This document shows, piece after piece, positions 25,010 through 37,000 of a DNA stretch of 47,213 nucleotides. The position numbers and the translations under genes were made by a program. Numbering within the stretch: the first letter of the stretch is position 1; every line of letters begins with the position of its first letter. Under the pieces are notes generated by a model. It worked only from the letters and a program-made list of their open reading frames with translations, had not been told where the DNA came from and did no database searches. The stretch is from Massilia terrae. GTDB taxonomy: Bacteria > Pseudomonadota > Gammaproteobacteria > Burkholderiales > Burkholderiaceae_D. The DNA lies in the NCBI RefSeq assembly GCF_024753145.1, contig NZ_JANUGU010000014.1:1-47213 (forward strand). Direction: 5' to 3'.

Positions 25010-28000
25010 TCACGCCAGCCACAAGCCGTTCGCGCCGAACTGCGCCTGCACCACCGCATCCTGGCCAATCCACGTTGCGATCAGCTCCGCGCGCGAGTGG
25101 TGGCCCAGGTAGTCCTGCCACGACTGCATGCCGCCCGCCGCGCTCGCGGCCAGGCCGGAGTTGGCATACAGCGCCTGCACGAACGCGGCATCGCTCATCC
25201 CCGCAAACTTCGACTGGTAATCCGCCGACGCAGTGAAAGCCTGCGCCAACTGGGTCGCGCTCATGTTCTGCGCGGTCCACGAGGCCAGGCTCGCCAGGTC
25301 GGCCGGACGGTGCAGCACCGCCTCGTACATCAGGCCGACGCGGGCCAGCTGCGCGGGGTCGCGCTCGAGGACAGTGATGTCGATCGTGCCGTCCTTGAAG
25401 CGCGCGGACTCGATGCCAAGCAGCGTGTCGAGATCGCCGTTGGCGGTGTCGAGCACATGGATCTGGTTGTCCGCGCCGATCGTGAAGTGGTACTGCGCGC
25501 GGTTGCCGCTGTAGACCACGGTATCGAAGCCGTCGCCGCCGACCAGCCAGTCGCTGCCCGCGCCGCCGTCGAGGATGTCGTCGCCGCTGCCGGCGAACCA
25601 GCCTGCCTCGTGCCGCACGCTGCCCTGGCCGATGGTGATGCCGTCGACCTTCGTCGCGCCGGCCTTGTGCTCGTCGGAGAGCGCCACCGCGGTCAGCACG
25701 TCGGCGCGGCTGGCGCCGGCCGTGAGGCGTCCGTTCCAGTAATCGAGTGCCGCCTGTTCCGGCGCGCGCCCCAGCACGTGCTGGTACATGCCAGTGATGA
25801 AGGCCACGTTGCCGGCCTGGCCCAGCGGGGTGGCGCCGAATTCGGCCGAGGCCAGCACGCCCTTGGCCACATCCTGCAAGCTGGCGCCGCTGGTGGCCCA
25901 GAACGACAGGCCGGCCAAGTCGGGCACCCGGTCCAGCGCCGCGTACAGCAGGGCGATGCCTGCCACCTTCTGCTGGTCCGCCTTCAGGAAGCGCAGCTCG
26001 GGCACGGTGGCATCGAGCTCGGAACTCTGCACCGTCTCGCTGCCGTTCAGCGTGAACACCGCGCCGCTGTGGACCGCGCTGATGGCGCCGCTGGCGGAGA
26101 TGTGGAAACTCCAGTTCCCCGTCGTGCTGCGGCCGCCGTTGACCGTGTCGTTGCCGGCGTCGCCGAACAGCGTGTCGTTGCCGATGCCGCCCGCGACCAG
26201 GTCGTTGCCGTCGCCGCCGTGCAGGATGTCGTTGCCGCCGGCGCTGCCGATGAAGTCATCGCCGCCACCGCCGAACAGCACGTCGTCGTCCGGGCCGAGG
26301 TAAATCGTCTGCGAACCCGCGTCGCCGACCACGTAGTTCTGGCCAAGGCCACCGAAAAGGCGCACGTCGCCGGTCACCGCAGCAAAGTTCACGTTATCGA
26401 GCTGCAGCGTGGTCCCGGCAGGCAGGCCGGTTCCGTCGATCACCAGGCCGACGACCGGCGCATTGGTCGCGCCCTGGGGCGGAGTCGCGCCCGAAATCAC
26501 GATCGGCTGGTCGAGCGTGGCGCCCCGCGCCACCGTCGGCACGATGGTGCTGGTCTGGACAACCGTACCTGCGGCAAGGCTGGCGAGGAAGTCCTGGGCA
26601 TGTGCCGCCATATCGGCCTGGGTGCTGGAGCCGCTCGCGGTGTTGTCGGTGATGCGCCTGACCAGGTCAGTCGCGGCGTCGTTCGCCGACAGCGGCGCGG
26701 CCGACCCTAGCTCCAGCATACCGGCGCCGGTCGGCAGGCTGGCCGTCAGCGTCGGCGTGGAACTGCCCGGTGCGGACGCGAGCGGGATGTCAGCCAGGCC
26801 GGGGTGGCTGGTGGAGCTGTCGTCGACCCGGCCCGGCTGCACATCGGGGATCGCGACCACTTGCTGCGGCAGGCCGGTGTGCGGGTCCTTGAAGGTATCG
26901 GTCAGGATCGTCACGCCATCCACGCTGCTGCTCTTCGCATTGGCCGAGGCCAGCACGAACGCGGCCGAGGTCAGGCCCAGGCCCGTGTTACCGGCGGCGT
27001 CGTGCACGCCGCGCAGGTCGATCTCGATCGATCCCGGCTGCGCCGCCGCGGCGGCTGCGGCCGCGGTCAGGGTCCCGGTCCAGGTCACGCCACCGTCCGC
27101 CGACCGCAGGCTGGACAAGGTCGCGTGCGTCACCGAAATATCGGCGCCGTCGAAGTCGCTGACCGCGGTGGAGAACTTGATCGTGACCGCAGTGCTGCCG
27201 CCCGGAGCCAGCACGTGATCGGCCAGCGACACGGTGGCGCTCGGACGCACCGTGAACACGCCGTAGTTGGCCGAGGTCGACGTACCCTGGCCGTGCTGGC
27301 CGCTGATCCCGGTCAGGCTGGCGTTGTCCAGCGTGATGACGTTGGTGGCATCGCGGGTGTTCGCGGCCGGGGTCAGCGTCGCGGTCCAGGTCAGGCCGCC
27401 GTCGGCGCTCGACAGGCCGGACAAGACACCGTTCGCTACGCCAAGGTTGGACAGGCGCAGGCCCGGCACCGCCTCGGTGAAGCTGATCGTCACCACCGCC
27501 GTTTCACCGGCAGCCAGGCTGCTGTCGGACAGCACGATGCTGGCGCCGATCGCGCTGGTCTGGACGCTGTAGTTCGGCGAACTGTTGGTGCCCACGCCCG
27601 CGTTGCCCGCGCCATCGGTCACGCCCGCGTTGTTCACGGTGACCACATTGGTGCTGGCGACGGTACCGCCAGCGGGAGTCAGGGTCGCGGTCCAGGTCAG
27701 GCCGCCGTCGCGCGAGACCAGATTCGACAGCGTGCCGCTGGAGGCGGAGACGTCGTCCAGCCCGAATCCCGCCACCGGCTCGCTGAACCTGATGGTGACG
27801 GTGGCGGTTTCACCGCTGACCAGTGCGTTGTCGCTGATGGTCACGGTGGAGGTCGGGCCCGTGGTATCCAGGTTGAACTTCAGCTGGGCGCTGGAGGTCG
27901 AGATGTTACCGGCGATGTCCAGCTGGCGCACGATCGCCGTGTAGCTGTTGTCGGCGGTGAGCTTGAAGTTGTCACCCGTCCCGGCGCTCCAGTGGGCGCC

Positions 28001-31000
28001 GGCGTCCAGGCTGTATTGCCAGCTGGCGCCAGGGGCCAGGTTCAGCACCTTGACGGTGCCGTCGTTGACGGTGCTGCCGCTGGCGGCGCCGCTGGCCAGC
28101 GCCAGCGAAGGTGCGCCCGGAGCGGTGCGGTCGATGGTGACGGCCAGCGCGGCCGAGGTGGCGCCGGTATTGCCCGCCGCGTCAGTCGCGAACGCCGCCA
28201 CGCTGGTCACGCCTTCAGGCAGGCCATTTACGTCGATGGACCATGCGCCGCCAGTTGCGGTACCGGTCGCCAGCACGGCCTTGCTGGTATTGTCGATCAG
28301 CGTCACCGTGGCGCCATCCTCGGCGGTACCGGTGAACTTCAGGGTCTGCGCGTTCGTGATGTTATCGGAACTGGACGCGCCGTTGTCGCTCGCGGCCGCC
28401 AGCACCGGTGCGGAAGGCGCGGCCGGGGCCAGGGTATCGAAGACCACGACAGGCGTGGCGCCGGCCTGCCCCGGGTTGCCGGCGGCGTCCGTGTACTTGC
28501 CGGCGTCGATCGTGATGCTGGCCGTACCGCCATTGGTGCCGGCCGTCGGCGTGAAGACCGCCGTGCGTGTGGCGCCGGTGCCGGAGATGGCGCCCAGCGT
28601 GCCGCCGCTGATGGCGAGATCGCCGCTGGTAAAGCTGGCGCCAGGATCTTCGCTGAAGGTGAAGGTGATGGTCGCCGCTTCCCCGATCTTCAATGCCGAC
28701 TTGTCACTCGTGATGGCGACGGTCGGGACCAGGGTATCGAACTGGATGGCCGGGGTCGTGCCTGCGCCGCCGGCGTTTCCAGCCGCGTCGGAGTACACAC
28801 CGCTCGCGACCGTGATGCTGGCCGTGCCGGCATTCGTATCCGCCGTCGGGGTGAACACCGCCGTGCGCACGGTGCCTGTGCCGGAGAGCGCCGACAAGGT
28901 ACCGCCGCTGACCACAATATCGTCGCTGGTGAAGCTGCTGCCCGGATCTTCGCTGAAGGTGAAGCTCACGGTCGCGGTCTGGCCGGCGATGAGCGCGGCC
29001 TTGTCGCTGGTGATCGCGAGTGTCGGCGCCTTGGTGTCGAATACCAGGGCCGGGGTCGCGCCCGCATGGCCCGCATTGCCGGCCGCGTCGAGGTAGCTGC
29101 CTTCGCCGATGGTGATGCTCGCGGTACCGCCGTTGGTGTTGGCGTCCGGCGTGAAGACCGCCGTGCGCGTGGCGCCCGTGCCGGTAATCGCACCAAGCGC
29201 GCCGCCGCTGACGGTAAGATCGCCGCTGGTGAAGCTTGCGCCCGGATCTTCGCTGAAGCTGAAGGTGATCGTCGCCGTTTCGCCGATCTTCAGCGCGGCC
29301 TTGTCGCTGCTGATGGAAACGGTCGGGACCAGGGTGTCGAAGTGGATGCTCGGCGTCGTGCCCGCGCCGCCGGCGTTGCCCGCCGCGTCGGTGTAGACAC
29401 TGGAGGCGACGGTAATGCTGGCGGTGCCCGCGTTCATATCCGCTGTCGGCGTGAACACCGCCGTGCGCACCGCGCCAGTGCCGGAGAGCGCCGACAGCGT
29501 GCCGCCGCTGACCACGATATCGCCGCTGGTGAAAGTGCTGCCCGGGTCCTCGCTGAAGGTGAAGGTCACGGTCGCGGTCTGGCCGGCGATGAGCGCGGCC
29601 TTGTCGCTGCTGATGACGAGCGTCGGCGCGGTCTGGTCGATGCTGATCGCGAGGGCCGCCGATGCCGCGCCCGTGTTACCTGCCGCATCGGTGGCCGTGG
29701 CCGCGATCGCGTGGCTGCCTTGTGCCAGCGTGTTGGTGACGATCGACCAGTTGCCCGCGCCATCGGCCGTGCCGGTACCGACCAGGGCCGCGCCGTCGTA
29801 CAGCTTGATGGTGGCGCCCGCCTCGGCGCTGCCGGTCAGCGTCGGCGTGGCGATGTTGGTCAGCTGGTCGCTGGACGAGGTGCCGCTGTCGCTGGCGGTG
29901 GCCAGGCTCGGTGCCGAAGGCGCATTCGGCGCCAGCGTGTCGAACACCACGCTTGGCGCGCTGCCGGCATGCCCAGCATTGCCGGCAGCATCGAGGTAGC
30001 TGCCTTCACCGATGGTGATGCCGGCCGTACCGCCATTGGTATTGGCAGTCGGCGTGAACACCGCCGTGCGCACGGTTCCCGTACCGGAAATCGGGCCAAG
30101 GGTGCCGCCGCTGATGGCGAGATCCGCGCTGGTGAAGCTTGCGCCCGGATCTTCGCTGAAAGTGAAGGTGATGGCTGCCGTCTCGCCGATTTTCAGCGCC
30201 GCCTTGTCGCTGCTGATCGCAACGGTCGGGACCAGCGTATCGAAATGGACGCTGGGCGTGGCGCCCGCGCCGCCTGCATTGCCTGCCGCGTCAGTGTAGG
30301 CGCCGCCCGCGACCGTGATGCTGGCCGTGCCGGTGTTCGTGTTCGCCGTCGGTGTGAATACCGCCGTGCGCACGTTACCGCTGCCGGACAGCGCAGACAA
30401 AGTACCTCCACTGACCACGATATCGCCACTGGTGAAGGTGCTGCCCGGGTCCTCGCTGAAGGTGAAGGTGATGGCCGCGGTCTGGCCGGCGATCAGCGCC
30501 GCCTTGTCGCTGGTGATCGCCAGCGCCGGTCCGGTCGTGTCGACCAAGACGCCGAGTGCTGCCGATCCAGCCCCGGTATTGCCCGCCGCATCCGTGGCCT
30601 TCGCCACGATCGAATGGCTGCCTTCTGCCAGCGTGCTGGTGACGATCGACCAGTTGCCCGAGCCATCGGCGGTACCGGTGCCAACCACGGTCGCGCCATC
30701 GTAGAGCTTCACGGTGGCGCCGGCTTCGGCGCTGCCGGTCAGCGTCGGCGTGGTGACCTTGGTGAGATTATCGCTGGTCGAGGTACCGCTGTCGCTGGCA
30801 GTGGCCAGGACCGGCGCCGACGGCGCGTTCGGCGCCAGCGTGTCGAACACCACGCTGGGCGTGCTGCCTGCATGGCCCGCGTTGCCGGCTGCGTCGAGGT
30901 AGCTGCCTTCGCCGATGGTGATGCTGGCCGTGCCGCCATTCGTATTGGCGGTCGGCGTGAACACCGCCGTGCGCGTGGTGCCCGTGCCGGAGATCGCGCC

Positions 31001-34000
31001 GAGCGTGCCGCCGCTGATGGTCAGGTCGGCGCTGGTAAAGCTTGCGCCCGGATCTTCGCTGAAGGTGAATGTGATCGTCGCCGTCTCGCCGATCTTCAAC
31101 GCCGACTTGTCGCTGGTGATGGCGACCGTCGGCACCAGCGTGTCAAACTGGATGCTCGGCGTCGTGCCCGCGCCGCCGGCATTGCCCGCCGCGTCGGTGT
31201 ACAAACCGCCGGCAACCGTGATGCTGGCAGTGCCCGCGTTCGTATCCGCCGTCGGGGTGAACATCGCAGTGCGCACGGCGCCGCTGCCGGATAGCGCCGA
31301 CAACGTGCCTCCGCTGACCACGATGTCGCCGCTGGTGAAGCTGCTGCCCGGATCCTCGCTGAAGGTGAAGGTCACGGTCGCGGCCTGGCCTGCGATGAGC
31401 GCGGCCTTGTCGCTGCTGATGGCCAGCGTCGGCGCCTTGGTATCGAACACCAGGCTCGGCGCGCTGCCGGCATGGCCCGCGTTGCCCGCAGCGTCGCCAT
31501 ATGCGCCGTCGGCGATGGAGATGCTGGCGCTGCCGCCGTTGGTATTGGCGGTCGGCGTGAACACCGCCGTGCGCGTCGTTCCGGTGCCGGCGATGGCGCC
31601 CAGCGTGCCGCCGCTGACGGCGACGCTGCCGCTGGTGAAGCTGCTGCCGGGGTCTTCGCTGAAGGTGAAGGTAATCGTTGCCGTCTCGCCGCCCTTGAGT
31701 GCGGCCTTGTCGCTGCTGATGGCGACCGTCGGCGCCAGCGTGTCGAAGTGAAGGCTTGGCGTGGCGCCTGCGCCGCCGGCATTCCCTGCCGCGTCGGTGT
31801 AGCTTGCGCCTGCGACTGTGATGCTGGCCGCGCCGGCGTTCGTATCCGCGGTCGGCGTGAAAACCGCCGTGCGCACGTTACCGCTACCGGAAAGCGCCGA
31901 CAGCGTACCGCCCGCGACGACGATATCGCCGCTAGTGAAGGTGCTGCCCGGGTCCTCGCTGAAGGTGAAGGTAATGGCTGCGGTCTGGCCGGCGATCAGC
32001 GCCGCCTTGTCGCTGGTGATCGCGAGCGCCGGTCCGGTCGTGTCGACCACGATGGCGAGTGCTGCCGATCCGGCCCCGGTATTGCCCGCCGCATCCGTGG
32101 CCTTCGCCACGATCGAATGGCTGCCTTCCGCCAGCGTGCTGGTGACGATCGACCAGTTGCCGGCACCGTCCGCCGTCCCCGTGCCAACCATGGTCGCGCC
32201 ATCGTACAGCTTCACCGTGGCGCCGGCTTCGGCGCTGCCGGTCAGCGTCGGCGTGGTGACCTTGGTGAGATTGTCGTTGGACGAGGTGCCGCTGTCGCTG
32301 GCAGTGGCCAGGACCGGCGCCGACGGCGCATTCGGCGCCAGCGTGTCGAACACCAGGCTCGGCGTGCTGCCGGCATGACCGGCGTTGCCAGCCGCGTCGA
32401 GGTAGTTGCCTTCGCCGATGGTGATGCTGGCCGTGCCGCCATTCGTATTGGCGGTCGGCGTGAACACCGCCGTGCGCACGGCGCCCGTGCCGGAAATCGC
32501 GCCGAGCGTGCCGCCGCTGACGGTGAGATCGGCGCCGGTGAAGCTGACGCCCGGATCTTCGCTGAAGGTGAAGGTGATGGTCGCGGTCTCGCCGATCTTC
32601 AGCGCCGCCTTGTCGCTGGTGATGGCAACCGTCGGCACCAGCGTATCGAACTGGATGCTCGGCGTCGTGCCCGCGCCGCCTGCGTTGCCGGCTGCGTCGG
32701 TGTACAGCCCGCCAGCGACCGTGATGCTGGCCGTGCCGGAATTCGTATTCGTCGTCGGGGTGAATACCGCCGTGCGCACGGCGCCGCTGCCGGAGAGCGC
32801 CGACAGCGTGCCGCCGCTGACCACGATGTCGCCGCTGGTGAAGGTGGTGCCCGGGTCCTCGCTGAAGGTGAAGGTGATGGTCGCGGTTTCACCGGCGATG
32901 AGCGCGGCCTTGGCGCTGGTGATCGCCAGCGTCGGCGCCGTCGTGTCGACCACGACAGCGAGTGCCGCCGATCCGGTCCCGGTATTGCCCGCCGCGTCCG
33001 TGGCCGTGGCGATGATCGAATGGCTTCCTTCCGCCAGCGTGTTGGCGACGATCGACCAGTTGCCCGAACCATCGGCAGTACCGGTTCCAACCACGGTCGC
33101 GCCATCGTAGAGCTTCACAGTGGCGCCGGCCTCCGCGGTGCCGGTCAGCGTCGGGCTGGCGATCTTGGTGAGCTTGTCGCTGGACGAGAACCCGCTGTCG
33201 CTGGCCGGGTCCAGGATTGGCGTCGACGGCCCGTTCGGCGCCAGCGTGTCGAACACGATGCCCGGCGTGGTCCCGGCATGGCCCGGATTGCCGGCCGCGT
33301 CGAGGTAGACGCCCTCGCCGACCGTTATGCTCGCGGTGCCGCCGTTCGTCCCGGCGGTCGGCGTGAACACCGCAGTGCGCGTTGTGCCCGAACCCGAGGT
33401 GGCGCTGAGCGTGCCGCCGCTGACGCTCACGGTGCCGATAGTCCCGTCCCAGCCGAAGCTCGTTCCCGGATCCTCGCTGAACGTGAAGGTGATGGTCGCA
33501 GTCTCGCCGATTTTCAGCAGCGGCTTGTCGCTGGTGATGGTGACGGTCGGCGCCAGGGTATCGTAGTGAATGGTCGGCAGCGTCGCCGAACCGCCATCAT
33601 TGCCGGCGGCGTCCGTGTACGCGGCGTGCGCGACCGAGATGCTGGCTGCGCCGGCATTGGTGTCCGCCGTCGGCGTGAAGACCGCGGTGCGGGTGTTGCC
33701 GCTGCCGGAGATCGCCCCCAGCGTGCCGCCGCTGACGCCGACGCTGGCGCTGCTGAAGGTGCTGCCCGGGTCTTCGCTGAAACTGAAGGTGATGGTCGCG
33801 GTCTGCCCAGCCCTGAGCGTGGCCGTGTCGCTTGTGATGACCAGCGCCGGCGCGATCGTGTCGACCGTGACATCGGCGGTGGCCGATGCCACGCCCGTGT
33901 TGCCGGCGGCGTCGGTCGCGACTGCCGCGATCGAATGGGTCCCGTCTGCGAGATAACTGGTGGTGATCGACCAGTTGCCTGCGCCATCCGCGGTACCAGT

Positions 34001-37000
34001 GCCGATCATGGTCGCGCCATCGTACAGCTTGACGGTGGCGCCGGCTTCGGCGGCGCCGCTCAGCGTCGGCGTGCCGATGTAGGTCAGCTTGTCGGTGTGC
34101 GAAGTGCCGGTGTCGCTGCCCGTGTCCAGCACCGGCGCCGACGGGGCGGCCGGCGGCAGCGTGTCGAACGACAGGCTCGGTGTCGTGCCGGCGCCGCCAT
34201 CGTTGCCGGCGGCGTCGGTGTAGGCGCCGTGCGCCACCGTGATGCTCCCCGTGCCGCCATTGGTGTTCGCGGCCGGCGTGAAGACTGCGGTACGGACTGT
34301 GCCCGTTCCCGTGATGGCGCCCAGCGTACCGCCCGTGACCGCGATGGCGCCGCTGGTGAAGCTCGATCCCGGGTCTTCGCTGAATGTGAAGGTGATGGTG
34401 GCGGACTCGCCGAATTTCAGCGCCGCCTTGTCGCTGGTGATCGCCAGCGTCGGCGCCAGCGTGTCGTAGCTGATGCTCGGCGTGGCACCGGCGAGGCCAT
34501 CGTTGCGGGCCGCGTCGGTGTATGCGCCGGCCGCGATGGTGATGCTGGCCGTGCCGAGATTCGTGCCGGCGGTTGGCGTGAACACGGCGGTACGGCTGGT
34601 CCCGGTGCCGGAGATCGCGCCCAGCGTGCCGCCGCTGACCGCGACGCTGCCGCTGGTGAAACTGCTGCCCGGGTCTTCGCTGAACGTGAAGGTGATGGTC
34701 GCGGTTTCCCCCGCCTTGAGCGCGGCCTTGTCGCTGGTGATGGAGACCGTTGGCGCCAGCGTATCGAAGACCATACCCGGCGACGCTGCTCCCGAGCCGG
34801 TATTGCCGGCCGCATCGCTGTAGCTGTGAGCGGTCACGGAAATGCTGGCGACGCCGTTATTGGTGTTGGCGTCCGGGAAGAAGGTGGCGGAGCGGACCAG
34901 GCCGGTGCCCAGCAGCGGGCCCAGCGTGCCGCCGGTGATCACGAGGTCGCTCGCATCGAAACTCGCGCCGGGGTTCTCGCTGAAAGTGAACACGATGTTG
35001 GACGTGTCGCCGATCGCCATGGCAGGGTTGCTGATGGTGATGGCGACCGTCGGCGCCTTGGTGTCGTAGCCGATGGTTGGCGACGCAGCGGCGGCTCCGG
35101 CGTTGCCGGCGGCGTCGGTGTAGGCGGCCGCCGCAACCGAAATGGTGGCGCTGCCGCCGTCGGTGTTGGCCGCCGGCGTGAAAATCGCGGTGCGCGTGTT
35201 ACCGCTGCCGGAAATCGCGGACAGCGTGCCGCCGCTGACGACGACGCTGCCGCTGCTGCCATCCCAGCTGAAGGTGCTGCCCGGGTCCTCGCTGAACGTG
35301 AAGGTCAGCGTCGCGGTCTCGCCAGTCTTCAGCGTGGAAGTGGCGTCGCTGCTGATCACCAGGGTCGGTGCGGCAGCGTCGACGGAAATGGCCAGGGTAC
35401 CCGACGCCGTGCTCAGGTTGTGGGCGGCATCCTCCGCCACGGCGGTAATGTTGTGCGCGCCGTTCGACAGGTTGGTGGTGCTGGCGATGGTCCATTTGGT
35501 ATCCGCGCCCGCGGTCCCGCTGCCGATCAGTGTCGCGCCGTCGTACAGATTGACGGTCGCGCCAACTTCGGCGGTGCCGGTGAAGCTTGGCGTAAGCAGT
35601 TTGGTCAAATTGTCCGTGGACGAGGTACCCGTGTCACTGCCTGCGGCCAGCGCCGGTGTGGACGGCGCGGCCGGCGCCTTGGTGTCGTAGCTGATGGTGA
35701 GCGAAGAATCGGCGGCGCCCGTGTTGCCGGCGGCGTCGTTGTACGTGCTCGCGCCAACCGCGATCATGCCGCTGCCGTTGTCCGTGTTGGCCGTCGGCGT
35801 GAAAACGGCGGTGCGCGTGGCGCCGATGCCCGCAAACGAACCCAGCGTGCCGCCGATGACGGCGATGTCGGAGCTGAGGAAGCTGCCACCGGGGTCCTCG
35901 CTGAACGAGAAAGTGACGGTCGCCGTCTGCCCGATCTTGAGCGGGCCGGTGGCGTCGCTGGTGATGGTGAGGGTTGGCGCCTTGGTGTCGTAGTTGAACG
36001 AGGTCGAGGCGGTGCCGGTGCCGGCGTTGCCGGCCGCGTCCGTGTAGGAGCTCCCCGCCACCGTGACGCCGGCCGTGCCGGCGTTGATGCCGTTGGACGG
36101 CGTGAACACGGCGGTGCGCGTGTTGCCGCTGCCCGACAAGACGCCCAGCGTGCCGCCGCTGACGGCGATGTCGGTGCTGGTGAAGGTCGAGCCCGGGTCT
36201 TCGCTGAACGTGAAGGTGATGGTTGAAGTCTGGCCGATCTTCAGTGTGGAGCTGGCGTCGTTGCTGATCGACAGGGTCGGTGCTACGGTGTCGACCTTGA
36301 TGGTGAACCCGGACGATGCGGTGCTGACGTTGCCGGCGGCGTCCTTCGCGGTGGCGGTCAAGGTATGCGAGCCGTCGGCCAGCGTCGAGGTGGTGATCGT
36401 CCAGTTGCCGGAGCCGTCGGCGGTGGTGCTGCCCAACAGGGTCGCGCCCTCGTACAGCTTGACGGTCGAGCCGGCCTCGGCGCTGCCGGTCACAGTCGGG
36501 GTCGACAGTTTGGTGGCGTTGTCGGCCGGGTTGACGCCGGTGTTGCTGGCGGCCTGCAGCGCCAGGAGCGTGGGCGCAGCCGGCGGCGTGGTGTCGATGA
36601 TGACATTGATGGCCGGCGAGCTGCCCCCGTTGCCGAAGTTGCCTGCGACATCGAAGTAGCTGCTGGCGACGACGCTGACGCTGGCCGTGGTGCTGACGCC
36701 GTCCGGTGTGAAGGTCGCGGTGCGCACCGTGCCGCTGCCCGACAGGGCGCTCACAGTGCCGCCGCTGACGGTCAGGTCGCCGCTGGTGCCGTCCCAGGTG
36801 AAGCTGGTGCCCGGGTCTTCGCTGAAGGTGAAGGTGATGGTCGCGGTGTCGGCGGGCGTGAGCGAGGTGCTGCTGCTGGTGATGGTCACCGTGGGCTTGG
36901 TGCGGTCGACGGTGAAAGTGCCGGCGGCGCTGAGCGCGCCGAACTGGCCGCCGCCGGTGCTCTGCGCATACACCTTGTAGGTGCCGTCGGCGAGGCTCGA

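Noticed and set aside
26804..36226. Very long open frames on the plus strand opposite the giant gene (about 1500 and 1580 codons)
   Set aside because: The translations are low-complexity Arg/Ala/Gly-rich with no family motifs. The repeat unit is a multiple of three, so an antisense frame open in one unit stays open in all. The minus-strand frame holds coherent Ig, RTX and DUF4214 domains.
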